A stretch of DNA of 64,000 bases from Owenia fusiformis (lineage: Eukaryota > Annelida > Polychaeta > Sabellida > Oweniidae), in contig CAIIXF020000003.1 of the NCBI GenBank assembly GCA_903813345.2, positions 4,673,815 to 4,737,814 of the forward strand, read 5' to 3'. Below the pieces are notes generated by a model. The model was not told the origin of the DNA. It worked only from the letters and a program-made list of their open reading frames with translations, and made no database searches. Within the stretch, counting starts at the first letter, position 1. Every line of letters begins with the position of its first letter. The position numbers and the translations under genes are program-made. This document shows, piece after piece, positions 14,401 through 24,495 of this stretch.

Positions 14401-16147
14401 ATTGTCTAAGTTCTAGAGGACCTACCCGTTCGAGTACGTTCGATGAAGTTTGTAAATAGATCCCAAACGGTTCCTAGTAGGTCCAGTCCGTTCGTACACA
14501 GTTGAAGCCCGTTTTCGAGAACGTAGTGAGAACTAGTTTGGTGTGATAGTAGGATTATATGTAGTGAACTAATTATATCCACTCACTCACTGACGTGTAT
14601 CAAAACACTTACCCCTACTTAAATAGTCAATACAAAAGAAATCAAGCATTCCAGATTGGAGCATGGACCATTTCCTTTCATAAGTAGGATAAATAACAGC
14701 CTTGGGCATAATGGCCCTCGGCTATTACTTATCCGAAAACCCAGCACTCATATTTTAACAATAACTTAAGTTTATATACGTTACAGAGAAAAATGTAACC
14801 ACGATGACTATTTCTTCTTTATTGCGTATTGTACTTGTAACAGGCATGCGCACTTATGAAGGGCCCGCCAAGAATTAATTGTATCCATAATTGTAGTCAA
14901 CTTAGGTATACATCCTAGCTTAAACGTGTTTAACTTTAATATATACTAGTAGATATTGTATTTCTAGCGTGTTCCCATGTCAAGCATAGATACCTAGCAG
15001 ACCTAGAGAACAAATGCAATTTCTATGAATGTACAAGATTAGGACGCTACAAACTAACTAAGTGCCCATCGGGTCTTTCTGTCCCAAGATCACTACGCGA
15101 GGAAACTGAAAATGGGAAGCCGTCTGCTTCACCAGTCTGTAAGCAGATATCCGCTCGATGTAGGAAATCAATGGAGCAAGTCAACACGGCCATTTTAGGA
15201 AATTATACTAGTGAGTATTTTTCATTTTAAGGAAGAGACAACGGAAAACGTTTGGATCAACTCATCACGTGACGTTATTCTATTATGCACCATAAAACGA
15301 TCATAAATACAACATACATCGCCTTTGTTTGGTAATATAAACTAAGAATATACATTATTCAAATCACGAGCTCTTAAATACCACGTACACTCAAATAAAG
15401 ATAAAAACGTGTTTACAACAAAATATAAAAAATACATATTGTAAAGTTATTTAATTTGCGAACGGAAATACTAACTACATATCTTTGAAATGTGCTATAT
15501 ATATTATTGCAGTTAAGAGAGAAAGACGATGTGGTATTGATTTGTTGTGGGTAATTGATGTGAGCTGCAGCATCCCAGCAGATGACAGACAGCGTGTGAA
15601 AAACTTCGTACTAAATACGATAGATCGGTTTAAAATAAAAGGCACTAACTTTGTTCAAGTCGGGGGTGTGACGTATGATGGTGAAATTCACGACATCATG
15701 TATTTGAGTCAGACTGTTAACAAAGTTCGAACAATGCATCGGTTCACATCACGTTACGTCAGCGAGCCGAGCAAATGTAAAACAGCTACGAACATAGCCC
15801 TACAAACAATATACGAATTCTATCTTGATCCCTTGAATGGAAACAGGCCAGAATTTCCTGATATTTTGATTGTGATGACAGATGGTAGAACGTACCTCGG
15901 GAAAAAGGGGGATAATAAAAAGGCGGCTGCAGAAACGGAACAATATGCGAGACTTATACGTGAAGAGAAGGGAGTAACGACCTTCGTGGTGGGTCTACCT
16001 AACAGACAGACCGGAAAGTTCGCGGGACAGACAGAATGGCTGCAAATGGCAGGAACGGAAGACAGAGTGTTTTTGATATCTAGGTTTGAAGAGTTGAAGA
16101 ACAGAGTTGATGAAATTACAAATAGTGCTTGCCCGGATGATTCATGA
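2303..16147 (+). CDS. Secreted VWA plus chitin-binding-like protein (3 exons)
   Basis: Exons 2303-2450, 14968-15210 and 15513-16147 join into 341 codons plus TGA. Both introns are phase 1, as usual for shuffled extracellular modules. Residues 1 to about 24 form a signal peptide (basic start, core LLTVLILL, then ELASCS). Residues 51-114 carry six cysteines (51, 66, 71, 82, 107, 114) with a FYEC...CPSGL pattern like peritrophin-A/CBM14 chitin-binding modules. Residues 139 to about 335 are a VWA domain with a complete metal-binding MIDAS: D146-x-S148-x-S150, T221 and D254 in MTDG. VWA domains bind protein ligands through the metal ion, and CBM14 modules bind chitin, so an extracellular matrix or defence role is inferred. 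VWA plus chitin-binding combinations occur in mollusc shell-matrix proteins. The join to exon 1 across 12.5 kb rests on phase and domain logic. Exons 2 and 3 are firmer. Confidence 0.75.
2434..4545. repeat. 63-bp tandem array seeded by the exon 1 donor, about 33 units
   Basis: The first unit overlaps the end of exon 1 (cttcacgaacatctctg) and its donor gtaagtgattt. The second unit, 63 bp on, keeps an intact ctctg/gtaagtg (donor at 2514). From the third unit (2576) the sequence reads ttctgttaagtg, so the GT is lost and the altered version was amplified. Units are 63 bp with some 1-2 bp indels in the distal part. The 384-residue frame on the minus strand, with repeats like VDNVHFNHLTELLMKRDESL, is an artefact of a period divisible by three. 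Confidence 0.9.
4546..4875. other. Intronic spacer between array and MITE
   Basis: An 88-codon ORF (4593-4859) starts here, but it has no recognisable motif and no family resemblance. I treat it as chance. Confidence 0.35.
4876..5165. mobile_element. TTAA-flanked MITE, 290 bp
   Basis: Terminal inverted repeats AAGTATGATGTTTT and its near-complement AAAACATCGTACTT extend inward through about 70 bp, including the mirrored pair agctgggttgcc / ggcaacccagtt. TTAA lies at both ends (4872-4875 and 5166-5169). A TTAA target duplication is the hallmark of piggyBac-type elements. No transposase is present, so it is non-autonomous. Confidence 0.8.
5170..6836. other. Intronic sequence without identified genes
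   Basis: No exon of the flanking gene and no clear mobile element could be seen. The ORFs here are short and lack motifs. Confidence 0.35.
6925..7415. mobile_element. About 490-bp insertion inside copy A
   Basis: Copy B runs directly from aaatatgtc to taattagcttcttcg. Copy A has about 490 bp between these points. The inserted ends read atatccagcaatcgta and, inverted, a similar aaatccagaaattac, so short imperfect terminal inverted repeats are likely. GTC or GTCT may be the target duplication. Confidence 0.55.
7774..9338. mobile_element. TTAA-flanked insertion inside copy A, 1565 bp
   Basis: AGACAG at the left and CTGTCT at the right are each flanked by TTAA (7770-7773 and 9339-9342). Copy B has the empty site acgttcTTAAtcag. 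Another TTAA-AGACAGAGC at about 8644-8655 mirrors the right terminus GCTCTGTCT, so the insertion may be composite. It is a piggyBac-type non-autonomous element by its target site. The 95- and 100-codon ORFs inside have no motif. Confidence 0.75.
9688..10886. other. Spacer between transposon copies A and B
   Basis: AT-rich sequence with no coding signal and no repeat that could be identified. Confidence 0.35.
11778..11873. repeat. Dispersed hairpin repeat family, copy 1
   Basis: It starts cctgggtcacatttgctcc, contains attttgaacaaaatactca and ends at cggagcaatct. Related copies lie at 18296-18412 and 58362-58477. The inner attcaa...gaacaaaatactc pairs partly with its inverse, suggesting a small foldback element. 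Confidence 0.65.
12480..13150. repeat. Palindromic minisatellite, actttctccagtgtgtatga
   Basis: Copies of tactttctccagt run forward up to about 12,680. Inverted copies (actggagaaagta with gttcatac) follow from about 12,720, with one forward copy at 13,125. Spacing is irregular, about 40-60 bp. It lies inside the inner element 11511-14362. Confidence 0.7.
13197..13947. mobile_element. TTAA-flanked foldback MITE, 751 bp
   Basis: Termini GGTGCTATGTAAG and CTTCCATAGCACC are flanked by TTAA (13193-13196 and 13948-13951). The two arms, about 370 bp each, mirror one another almost throughout, for example ttttcagccctttgaaaatg and cattttcagagggctgaaaa. It is a third level of nesting: inside 11511-14362, itself inside 10887-14556. 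A partial relative is at about 22720-23075. Confidence 0.85.
14563..14967. other. Unique intron sequence upstream of VWA exon 2
   Basis: No repeat was identified. It ends in the polypyrimidine-poor acceptor gtatttctag at 14967. Confidence 0.4.
14968..15210 (+). CDS. VWA gene exon 2: chitin-binding-like module
   Basis: Acceptor tttctag, donor gtgagt at 15211, phase 1 at both ends. It encodes residues 50-130 with cysteines at 51, 66, 71, 82, 107 and 114. The spacing C-x4-C-x10-C with an aromatic FY before the second cysteine and CPSGL after it resembles CBM14/peritrophin-A. Only one frame is open across the whole exon. Confidence 0.8.
15513..16147 (+). CDS. VWA gene exon 3: VWA domain and stop
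   Basis: Acceptor attattgcag at 15512, phase 1, then 211 codons and TGA. The first VWA strand is IDLLWVIDVSCSIP, carrying the MIDAS DxSxS; KTATNIAL supplies the MIDAS threonine and ILIVMTDG the aspartate. The last strand and helix read TTFVVGL to NRVDEIT. Length of about 195 residues is normal for one VWA domain. An ATG at 15489 in the same frame lies in the intron and need not be used. Confidence 0.92.
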
Positions 16148-16297
16148 AACGAGTGTAAACGACCAAAGGAACATTATAACTAATTACGACTCATTAAAAA
16201 TATGTCTGAGTGCAAGGAGGATTTGACCCCACAATGCAATCACGATATTCTTTCGTTTCTTTCGGTACAGTACTTAGCCCTGCGTATTAAACTCTTG

Positions 16298-16303
16298 AAT
16301 AAA
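16298..16303 (+). terminator. Putative polyadenylation signal of the VWA gene
   Basis: AATAAA lies 151 bp after the stop codon, the first canonical hexamer downstream. Confidence 0.5.
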
Positions 16304-16763
16304 CTCGGGTGTCATGATAACAAAATTTGGTTTTATTACATAACATTTTGAAACACCAAGAGTGATGAAAAATAAGCTCAAATATTCTGGATTGGTGATT
16401 ATTACTTTACATACTCGGCGCGCAGATTCTAGTATATATACTTCCGAAGAAGAGGCTCTCTTTTAAGATGTGAAGTCGAACGAATGCAGAGTAATTATTT
16501 AATAACAGATTGTTGCAAAATATTAAACTTGCATTCTTGAAGTCAATCCTCCTTGGGTCGGGTGCGAGACTCCCGCGTCAATGAATTAGATTGATTCGCA
16601 TAAAAGTTCTTATTATTAGGCAGCAATGGCAAAGTATTAGAGGTGTGCACCGATGGTAAATCACATAATCGATCAACGAAATATTTTAATCGATTTAATA
16701 CTTGGCAAGTATCAATAAGTGATCCTCGGTTACGTTTTCTTTCAATCATGGTTACCCCCTTAC

Positions 16764-16885
16764 AATACATTAAGTACCCGATTACATTAAGTACCCGATT
16801 ACATTAAGTGCCCGATTACATTAAATGCCCGATTACATTAAGTACCCGATTACATTAAATGCCCGATTACATTACGTACCCGATT
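16764..16885. repeat. Short tandem repeat, cccgattacattaagta, about 7 copies
   Basis: The unit is 17-18 bp, with variants aagta, aagtg and aaatg before cccgattacatt. Confidence 0.85.
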
Positions 16886-17271
16886 ATATTTTGGTGTGCC
16901 TCTCGGAAGTATACAAACATAATGAGGATGATGGATAAAATTATCTCTCCCGAATGTGTCACAACAATCCCTATTTCCGTGTTGTTAATATTACTGTATA
17001 TTCACGTATATTTATTAGATGAGCCAATAACGACGTCAAGGCTTTAAATTAATATCAAAGGCAGAATCAGATTAATAGGGAGTGACAAAATTGCATCCTG
17101 ATACCCGTAGCGTTACCTTTACATGTATATTGTCATTTCAGATCAAATATGTTACATAAATCGACCTAATCTTCTGATCAGAATTTCAAATAATATTTCC
17201 TTAGCATTAACTATATTGCTTCCTGGAATCTTTAAGGTGAACAATCAGCATATTAAGCATAAAACAACACG

Positions 17272-17277
17272 TTTATT
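17272..17277 (-). terminator. Possible polyadenylation signal of the cyclin gene
   Basis: tttatt on the + strand reads AATAAA on the minus strand, 195 bp after the cyclin stop. AT-rich context makes chance likely. Confidence 0.3.
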
Positions 17278-17471
17278 ACGATATTTACATTTCTTAATTC
17301 ACAAAATTATACTACTGTATAAGATATAAATAAATGTAAATTCAAAAGTTTTTACAGATTTAATATTTTAATATAATTCACACAATAAATATAGATAAAT
17401 AAACATATATACTAAAGTTCAATAGTCGAGTCATATCAGGCAATTGTATTTCATACAGACTTATTCAACTT

Positions 17472-17763
17472 CTATGACTCATCAGCTTCAAATTTATAGA
17501 TGTCCCAATATTTCTGACAAATGATATCCAATGGTGGTCGATTGCTTCTGTGAACAGTACACTCCAATTTAGAGACCAAGTTCCTCATTTCCAGGTCAAC
17601 ATCCGGGTCTTGCAAGCAATCAAAATGCATGCTGGGAAAATCGTCGAGGGATTGATCCGCCAGAATCAGTGCTGCCTTGGCGATAAAAGATGGCGCGTAT
17701 TGACAGATAGCATAGTCAGTGAGGGAAAGCTCAAGGAAAAATCGAGCCACTGCCCTGGTACAT
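17472..17763 (-). CDS. CCNO: Cyclin exon 5: C-terminal cyclin fold and stop
   Basis: Acceptor ttgttatccag, then TGTACCAGG; phase 2 with exon 4 (AG + A = Arg). Encodes CTRAVARFFLELSLTDYAIC through YWDIYKFEADES and a TAG stop. The C-terminus ends shortly after the second cyclin fold, as in cyclin O. Confidence 0.88.
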
Positions 17764-20700
17764 CTGGATAACAAAAAAGAACTATCATGATTGAATAGTA
17801 TATTAATGATATAAGGGATTAAAGTAACTTTTCAGAAAACACTTTGTAAAGAAATACGTTACTTTTCAAATAACATCTTAGGACAGAAAATTCAACTTTC
17901 TTTAAAAAAGAGGGGTCTACTCTTTTGGTATGTGCATAATGGTTTTTATTACTGTTCTGGTTGAATTTTATAATTCTTTTAATCTAACGCCAATTAAAAC
18001 TACAGCGCAAAATACCTCAACTGTTCGATAGTACAATCCCCCAGTACAACCTCATTGACCTGACTAGATGTCAGGTGTTCGAGGAAATAGGCGCTTGTTG
18101 GGACGGAGAGGTCGAATTTAAGGGTCTGAAGCATTATTTTCTCCATGTGTAGCACTTGGCCGTAGTCGGATGATGCACAGGCAAAGTAGATCAGGTCGTT
18201 AATCTCGGGTGGATAAATTTCCTCCTTAAATTGAAACAGTATATTAGAGAGAAGAATAACTACATATAAATGTCATGATGAAGTAAGATTGAAACAGCCA
18301 ACAGTCCAGGCGGACCGAGTTTCTTGTTCAAAACTGAATACAATTTCGAACAAAATACTCAATCGACTGGGCGCTGGCCGATGGTTCGGAGCAAATGTAA
18401 GCCAGGCATAATGCCAGATAGAAATCTCTTTGCGACGATACACACAGGCATTAACAACCAAAATGATTCTTATAGAAATGTGTTCCTGAAACATACGAGG
18501 GTTGTCACAAAAGTAATGCACTATACGCTCTAATTAACTTTTTCAATAATTGATATTTTCCCATGAGATTTTCAGTAAATGCTCCTTAGAGATTCTACAA
18601 ATTGTCATTTTGACCGATAATACTGTGTTGATGTTATAATAAAATCAAGTTGGTGAGTTTGGGTAGGGTGGGGCAGGTTACTGTCACGTCAAAAGGAATA
18701 AAAATTGAAAATATGAAATAATTAATCAACAAATGCCATTTTTAAAGCTATAAGAAGTATGCTCAGAAATACATTTTAAGATGCTAAATTACTAGGAGCA
18801 CATCCTAGATTTGATGGATGTATATTGCACAGTCTCCCATTTCACATTTTCTCAAAATGTTGGCTTTTGCATGTTATGTACTTTTGATGTCTTTCAGGTC
18901 GAACACTTTTGTCAATTTCTTCAACCGTGACTTGTGGAGTTTTTCCTCCCATGTTTGGAGTTTTCCGGTCATCATTTTTAAATCTCTCACTCTAACTGGT
19001 GTATACTCCTTTTATACATTCTTCATGGTAGCATAAGTTTGTGTGACTGTAAGCCAAAGTGAAGTATGAAATTTGGCCACCAAACGCAAGGCTTTCTGTT
19101 TTCAGGTTTGAGAATTGCAGCCATTTTTGCAATTTATTGACTGTGACTGAATTTGAATTTGTGACTATTGAGCTGTGGTATTATGACTATTGAGCTGTGG
19201 TATTATGACTATTGAGCTGTGGTATTATGACTATTGAGCTGTGGTATTATGACACAGCAATGCTAAATATCATTATTTGTACTTGTTGAACATCATGCTG
19301 AATAAAGTTAACAATTTCCCAAACATTTTGGTCATTTAAAAGAAAGAAATATTAATAAAATAACAATTTGGAGCTTTTCATGATTAGAAAAATTGGTACC
19401 TGCCCCGCCCACCCCTACCCCAGTGTTGCTATAGCAACCATTTTAAGACCATTTTACTTCTGGGACAACGCTCGCATGAGCATTCAGATAACAATTGATG
19501 TGTGTCAATTTATGTCAAGCTCAATCTAAACGTAATGTTAGATTGAAATGAATCGCACAAAACGAGCGATACACATTCGAAATTTGATTTTCACACTATT
19601 TCCACACATTCGCCGCTTATCGGGTACTCCATAAACATTATTTTATAGGCATGTATTTTTCTCACTATCCACGCTTTCATCCCTGGTTAAAAAGACAAAC
19701 CTTGCTTGATATAATTTAACTCACGTGTTTCGCAGCTATCAGGTACGATGTGAGGCCAACAAGCTGGTAAATATTCTTAGAGATAGGAACAGCGGCAATG
19801 AATCTGTCCACTTTACTTACGTGTTTCGCAGCTATCAGGTACGATGTGAGGCCAACAAGCTGGTAAACATTCTTAGAGATAGGAACAGCGGCAATGAATC
19901 TGTCCACTTTACTTACGTGTTTCGCAGCTATCAGGTACGATGTGAGGCCAACAAGCTGGTAAATATTCTTAGAGATAGGAACAGCAGCAATGAATCTGTC
20001 CACTTTACTTACGTGTTTCGCAGCTATCAGGTACGATGTGAGACCAACAAGCTTGAAGATATTCTTAGAGATAGGAACAGCGGCAATGAATCTGTCCATT
20101 TTACTTACGTGTTTCGCAGCTATCAGGTACGATGTGAGGCCAACAAGCTGGTAAACATTCTTAGAGATAGGAACAGCGGCAATGAATCTGTCCACTTTAC
20201 TTACGTGTTTCGCAGCTATCAGGTACGATGTGAGGCCAACAAGCTGGTAAACATTCTTAGAGATAGGAACAGCGGCAATGAATCTGTCCACTTTACTTAC
20301 GTGTTTCGCAGCTATCAGGTACGATGTGAGGCCAACAAGCTGGTAAATATTCTTAGAGATAGGAACAGCAGCAATGAATCTGTCCACTTTACTTACGTGT
20401 TTCGCAGCTATCAGGTACGATGTGAGGCCAACAAGCTGGTAAATATTCTTAGAGATAGGAACAGCAGCAATGAATCTGTCCACTTTACTTACGTGTTTCG
20501 CAGCTATCAGGTACGATGTGAGACCAACAAGCTTGAAGATATTCTTAGAGATAGGAACAGCGGCAATGAATCTGTCCATTTTACTTACGTGTTTCGCAGC
20601 TATCAGGTACGATGTGAGACCAACAAGCTTGAAGATATTCTTAGAGATAGGAACAGCGGCAATGAATCTGTCCATTTTACTTACGTGTTTCCCAGCTATC

Positions 20701-22286
20701 AGGTACGATGTGAGGCCAACAAGCTGGTAAATATTTTTAGAGATAGGAACAGCAGCAATGAATCTGTCCATTTTACTTACGTGTTTCCCAGCTATCAGGT
20801 ACGATGTGAGGCCAACAAGCTGGTAAATATTTTTAGAGATAGGAACAGCAGCAATGAATCTGTCCATTTTACTTACGTGTTTCCCAGCTATCAGGTACGA
20901 TGTGAGACCAACAAGCTGGTAGATATTCTTAGAGATAGGAACAGAGGCAATGAATCTGTCCATCAGGTTAACTGCCAAGAATAACGTGTCAGGATAGAAC
21001 TTGTAGTTGTGGTTCAATTTGATTAACCAATCGATCAACTGGCTACGCATGGCTGGTGTAATCTAAAAAGTGTTTTAGATCATTCAATTCATTATTTTAC
21101 TAAAAATCATTGATTGATTGTAGATTATACATAGTCATACTCGTAGCGTAAGATTCCCATTGACATACAGGGATGTGTTAAAGCGACAGCTCGGTAGTCG
21201 TTTCAGAGTAAATTAACGCGCACCGATATCGTTGGTAAAACGAGGTGAAACCAAAGCTCCGTGTAATATGCTTTTCAAATTCAAATTTCAAATTCTATTG
21301 ATTGTTAAATTTGTTAGAAGGTGGTAAATGTTTATGTTTTCAGAATATCTCAAATTTCCGGTCGAAAGGCATTCATCAAAGATTCAGTACGTTTAGTTCA
21401 AAACACTTACATTCGGTTGCCGTTCTTTATTGCCACTTTAAAGTCGATTTATTAAAATTGTTTATTCTCTTTATATTCCATAGAAATTCAATAAATACCT
21501 CCGTCTGCTTCTCGAGGCAGGCCAAGGGATGGAACTTCATCTCCATGCCTCTTTTGTGCATGTAGTTATCCGTCACATACGTTGTCAGCGCGTGATTGCT
21601 GCGTTCTCGTTCAAGCGAGACTTGAGCATGATCCGATGAGAGAGGATGACGACCAGTCCTAACTTTCATTGACAATACAGGCTCGCTATGACGTCGACTG
21701 TCCCTATAAAACGCCGGGGGGCGCTCATTGGCTCTAAAGGTCTGGACATCCAAATGAGGTCGACTGAACCTACGTGGTTTCTTGGGAGCGGCTTCAATAG
21801 GCTGAAATGTAAAAGGAAATGTCAACTTCCAGTGCGTGTAGTTCAAATTGACACCCGTGATTTATTAACAACCAATCATCAACTGAAATATGGTAAATGA
21901 TCAATTTATCAAAAACTAATAACCATGTGACGAAAAGAGAGAATGTCCCTCGAATTATATCTGAAAGTACATAACTAAACGATGGATTTTTTGTAATGAA
22001 ATAAAGTGAACACTTCTGGGGTCTCGGGTCTTGGACCTGTAAGCCTACGTAATATGCTTAGTTTGTTTGGAATGGAGGTACGACTGATTACCTGACTTTC
22101 TTGATCTTCAAAAGGCTCGTCGCTGTACACAGTAGGACAGACTTTTTTAGGATGAGAGCATTCTTCACCAAATGCGCATGCGCTTGTTTCAACTTCCTGT
22201 ATCGTCATCAAGTTTTGCTTTCTTATCGGATCAGAGAATGAATCCTCGTGGAATGACTGATACCCCATATCTAACGACAAATCCAT
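17472..22286 (-). CDS. CCNO: Cyclin O-like cyclin (5 exons)
   Basis: Exons in transcript order: 22304-22092, 21801-21499, 21062-20877, 18224-18016, 17763-17472. All junctions are GT-AG and phases match, giving 394 codons from ATG 22286. The cyclin box starts MRSQLIDWLI (residues 171-180) and continues with MDRF, YQLVG and AAKH-EEIYPPE across the exon 3/4 junction. The second cyclin fold reads FLELSLTDYAICQYAPS. Among A/B-type families, cyclin O fits best by YQLVGLTSYLIA, FLEHLT and ELSLTDYA. Cyclins bind and activate a CDK; cyclin O in vertebrates supports centriole amplification in multiciliated cells. A divergent cyclin A/B is the alternative. A non-coding or short coding exon upstream of 22304 is implied by the acceptor there. 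Exon 3 is followed by duplicated copies of its own end. Confidence 0.8.
18016..18224 (-). CDS. CCNO: Cyclin exon 4
   Basis: Acceptor caatttaag, then GAGGAAATT; donor gtattt. Encodes EEIYPPEINDLIYFACASSD to FFLEHLT-like SAYFLEHLTSSQ and EQL. EEIYPPE is the classic cyclin box motif and fuses with AAKH of exon 3. Confidence 0.9.
18296..18412. repeat. Dispersed hairpin repeat family, copy 2
   Basis: It contains gaacaaaatactcaatcg, cggagcaaatgt and gccaggcat, shared with copies at 11778-11873 and 58362-58477. It lies in cyclin intron 3. Confidence 0.6.
18530..19700. other. Cyclin intron 3, unique part
   Basis: No exon is seen. At about 19168-19255 a 22-bp unit (gactattgagctgtggtatt) is repeated four times. 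Confidence 0.5.
19168..19255. repeat. 22-bp tandem repeat, 4 copies
   Basis: The unit gactattgagctgtggtatt plus at is repeated almost perfectly. Confidence 0.85.
19725..20876 (-). repeat. 96-bp array: 12 in-frame copies of the cyclin exon 3 end plus donor
   Basis: Each unit holds the last 29 codons of exon 3 (MDRF...AAKH) and then GTAAGTAAA. Donors sit exactly 96 bp apart at exon ends 20877, 20781 and so on to 19725; the last reads GTGAGT and is followed in frame by TAA. 96 is divisible by three and no unit has a stop, so the frame 21062-19725 stays open for 446 codons. Subtypes with IYQLVG, VYQLVG and IFKLVG alternate in blocks. The opposite-strand 419-residue frame is a by-product. Confidence 0.95.
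20877..21062 (-). CDS. CCNO: Cyclin exon 3: start of the cyclin box
   Basis: Acceptor cactttttag, then ATTACACCAGCC; 62 codons, phase 0 at both ends. Encodes ITPAMRSQLIDWLIK through AGKH. The end chosen is the first donor met (GTAAGT), which yields a normal-length cyclin box on joining exon 4; twelve further in-frame donors follow. Confidence 0.9.
21499..21801 (-). CDS. CCNO: Cyclin exon 2
   Basis: Acceptor ttttacatttcag, donor gtattt, 101 codons, phase 0 at both ends. The N-terminal part is basic and Pro/Ser-rich (PKKPRRFSRP). The last part, NYMHKRGMEMKFHPLACLEK, is the usual stretch just before a cyclin box. Confidence 0.85.
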
Positions 22287-22304
22287 GTCAAGCCCCGACG
22301 CGAA
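22092..22304 (-). CDS. CCNO: Cyclin exon 1 (first coding exon found)
   Basis: Preceded by acceptor tattgttttcag and ended by donor gtaatc, 71 codons in phase 0. The first in-frame ATG is at 22286 (MDLSLDMGYQSFHEDSFSD). Acidic and Ser-rich. Whether the six codons before the ATG are translated depends on an upstream exon that was not found. Confidence 0.7.
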
Positions 22305-24495
22305 CTGAAAACAATAATGAGAACATCAGTAATGGTCAAAATTTAGTAAGCAAAACGATATAGCAAATGAAAAACAAAATCTTGATGTGTTTTTCAAGGA
22401 TGTGCAAATGAAATAACTTAAAGTTGGATATTAGAGAGATTTCGCTCGTATCTTTAAGCAATACGTTTCGACTTATCAATCAGTTCTAATAACCATTCAC
22501 CGAAAAGTGATAGTTTTGCGCATAATTCCTTGATTATTTTGTAGATTTAATAATAATATGACTTTATACAAAGTCTCTTGTAATTGCCGACCAAAAATTA
22601 TTATTAAATGAGATAAGGATTTACTCATGTATACTCGACATGTTTTGCGACTATTTATGGACGTATACTGCCATGCGACAAATGATGACGTTATAGTTAC
22701 CATTTCCAAAACATCACTGAAAAGAATATTTTGAATTTTTCAGAAAATGTGCCTAATATAATGCTTAAAATGATAGGAGCTTTGAAAAATTGTAAGCAAG
22801 GAAATACACATATGCCTTCATACTTTATTTTGTACCAGAAAATAACATGGGCAGGTATAGCATTTTTTCAAAAATGTTGTTTGGAAAGAATAACCGTAAC
22901 TTTTTTCAGTCACATTTTCAGAGGGTTGGAAAAGCTATTTTAGCATGGTAAGGGTCATTTTGACCAAGGCCATTGTGATCCTGGCCATATAAATGATATA
23001 TGGGAGTAGTCCAACTGACTAAAGATCAAAGCAGAACTCTAAAAAGTCTAAAATCCCCATGTTTTTTTTTCATTTCCTGTTGTAAAGGAGTGGTATCGAT
23101 ATGATGAACTTTTTGAACACACGTTTCTCTTAAAACACACGTTTCTCTTACAAAGGAAATTTTGGTTGATTTAAAAAAAGTATCTTGTTCATGAAATAAA
23201 AGGTTTATCTTGATTTTTACCTATTTTGAGGGGATTTTGTTTTCATTTTTTTAATTCTTTTTAAAAATCAACCAAAAATTCCTTTGTACAATTATAATAT
23301 TGAGAGGTCTAAAAACATGTTGTATATGCTATTTTGTTCCAACAAGGTTAGGAAAGACATTTTATTTAATTCTCAAGAAGTGGTAGAAAGGAGCAAAAAC
23401 AATTGCACTAAAAAATGTTAACAAAAACAGTTATACAAAACATTTCTAAATACTTTTCGCATTAAATTGTTGTCAATCAGTCAACATAACATAATATACC
23501 GTGTTTTTTACAGAATGTTTTCAATAATTGGTTTAAGAGAAAAACATTGTTGAATTCAGTTCACCATATCGAAACATATCCTTTCTGATAACTACACCGA
23601 GACCCTTGGGATACCTTATTGGAAACTATCGGTTTCATACCACCATGGTCTGAATTAAAATAATCATAAATAATTATCTCTCATTATTTATGGCACAAAC
23701 TGTACTCCTAAAATAAGGAATCAGACCACAGAGCCGTAATACAAATATATGGAAGAATATAATAATATTGTACACGAATGACATTGTAAATTTTGTTTTT
23801 TTTGTGCTATAAATCTGATGCCTTTTGTATATAAGAGTTTCAGCCATGTTACTTTTTGAAAATAATATGGCAAAGCATCAACATATTAGAGGCCACATGT
23901 TATATTAGCCAAACCACAAGCAATCCAAAGCATACAAATTTCGTTTGTGTACAATATGAATGTATAATTTTCCATTTATTACGACATTGTAGTCTTTTGA
24001 CTCTTATTCTTCAGTCTTATTGACAAAGAATTCATTGTTCCATTTGCATATCGTCCGCAGAATTAGAACATAAAATAAAACTATCATCTGCAGCAAAATC
24101 CGTTTTGTTACCTTTTACAATTCTGCAAATCTAAGCTGTGATCTCTTTCCGGATTCTGCGTGGTCCACTTGCGTTGACGATCTGTTCATGTATAGTGAGC
24201 GTTCGATTTACATGACGGGTTCTGAAGCCTATATCGATCGCACAAAAGAAATCGTTTCATTGGTTTACATTTCTTGTATTCCCTTATTGCCCCAAATAAG
24301 AAGTCTTTATCCAACTTATTATCACAGTTTGAAGCCATGCATTTTAATCCAATCTCTATCAATTTATGGGTTTAGCAAGCACAACTTCTCACCCATTTCC
24401 CAAGTACAAGTAAAAGCAAAATCATTGAAAACAATAACCTTGTATTCGCGAATGCAACTAACGCCTGTCGACTACTGGATTAACCTAGTGTTTAA
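22305..24495. other. Upstream flank of cyclin gene
   Basis: AT-rich. About 22720-23075 is related to the foldback at 13197-13947 (shared cagtcacattttcagaggg and aaaatgtgcctaatata). No exon was recognised. Confidence 0.4.
22720..23075. mobile_element. Partial relative of the 13197-13947 foldback MITE
   Basis: Shared segments include cagtcacattttcagaggg, a tail of the type catataaatgatatatggga, and agcagaactct. Terminal repeats are not both preserved. Confidence 0.55.

Larger units (their letters stand above)
10887..14556. mobile_element. DNA transposon family X, copy B, with nested insertions
   Basis: It has the same termini as copy A (TATCACACCAAACTAGT and its inverse). Flanking ATATGT at 10881-10886 and 14557-14562 is a probable target duplication. 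The core 10887-11510 and 14363-14556 aligns with copy A; everything between belongs to an inner element. Confidence 0.8.
16304..17471. other. Intergenic region between convergent VWA and cyclin genes
   Basis: It contains the short array at about 16764-16885 and the probable 3' end of the cyclin transcript (AATAAA on the minus strand at 17277-17272). Nothing else is seen. Confidence 0.4.

Noticed and set aside
18273-18521. Short ORFs on both strands next to cyclin exon 4
   Set aside because: They fall on the dispersed hairpin repeat and lack cyclin motifs.
19725-20984. 419-codon + strand ORF with repeated VRCEANKLVNILRDRNS
   Set aside because: Antisense shadow of the cyclin exon duplicates; the sense strand carries cyclin motifs and splice sites.
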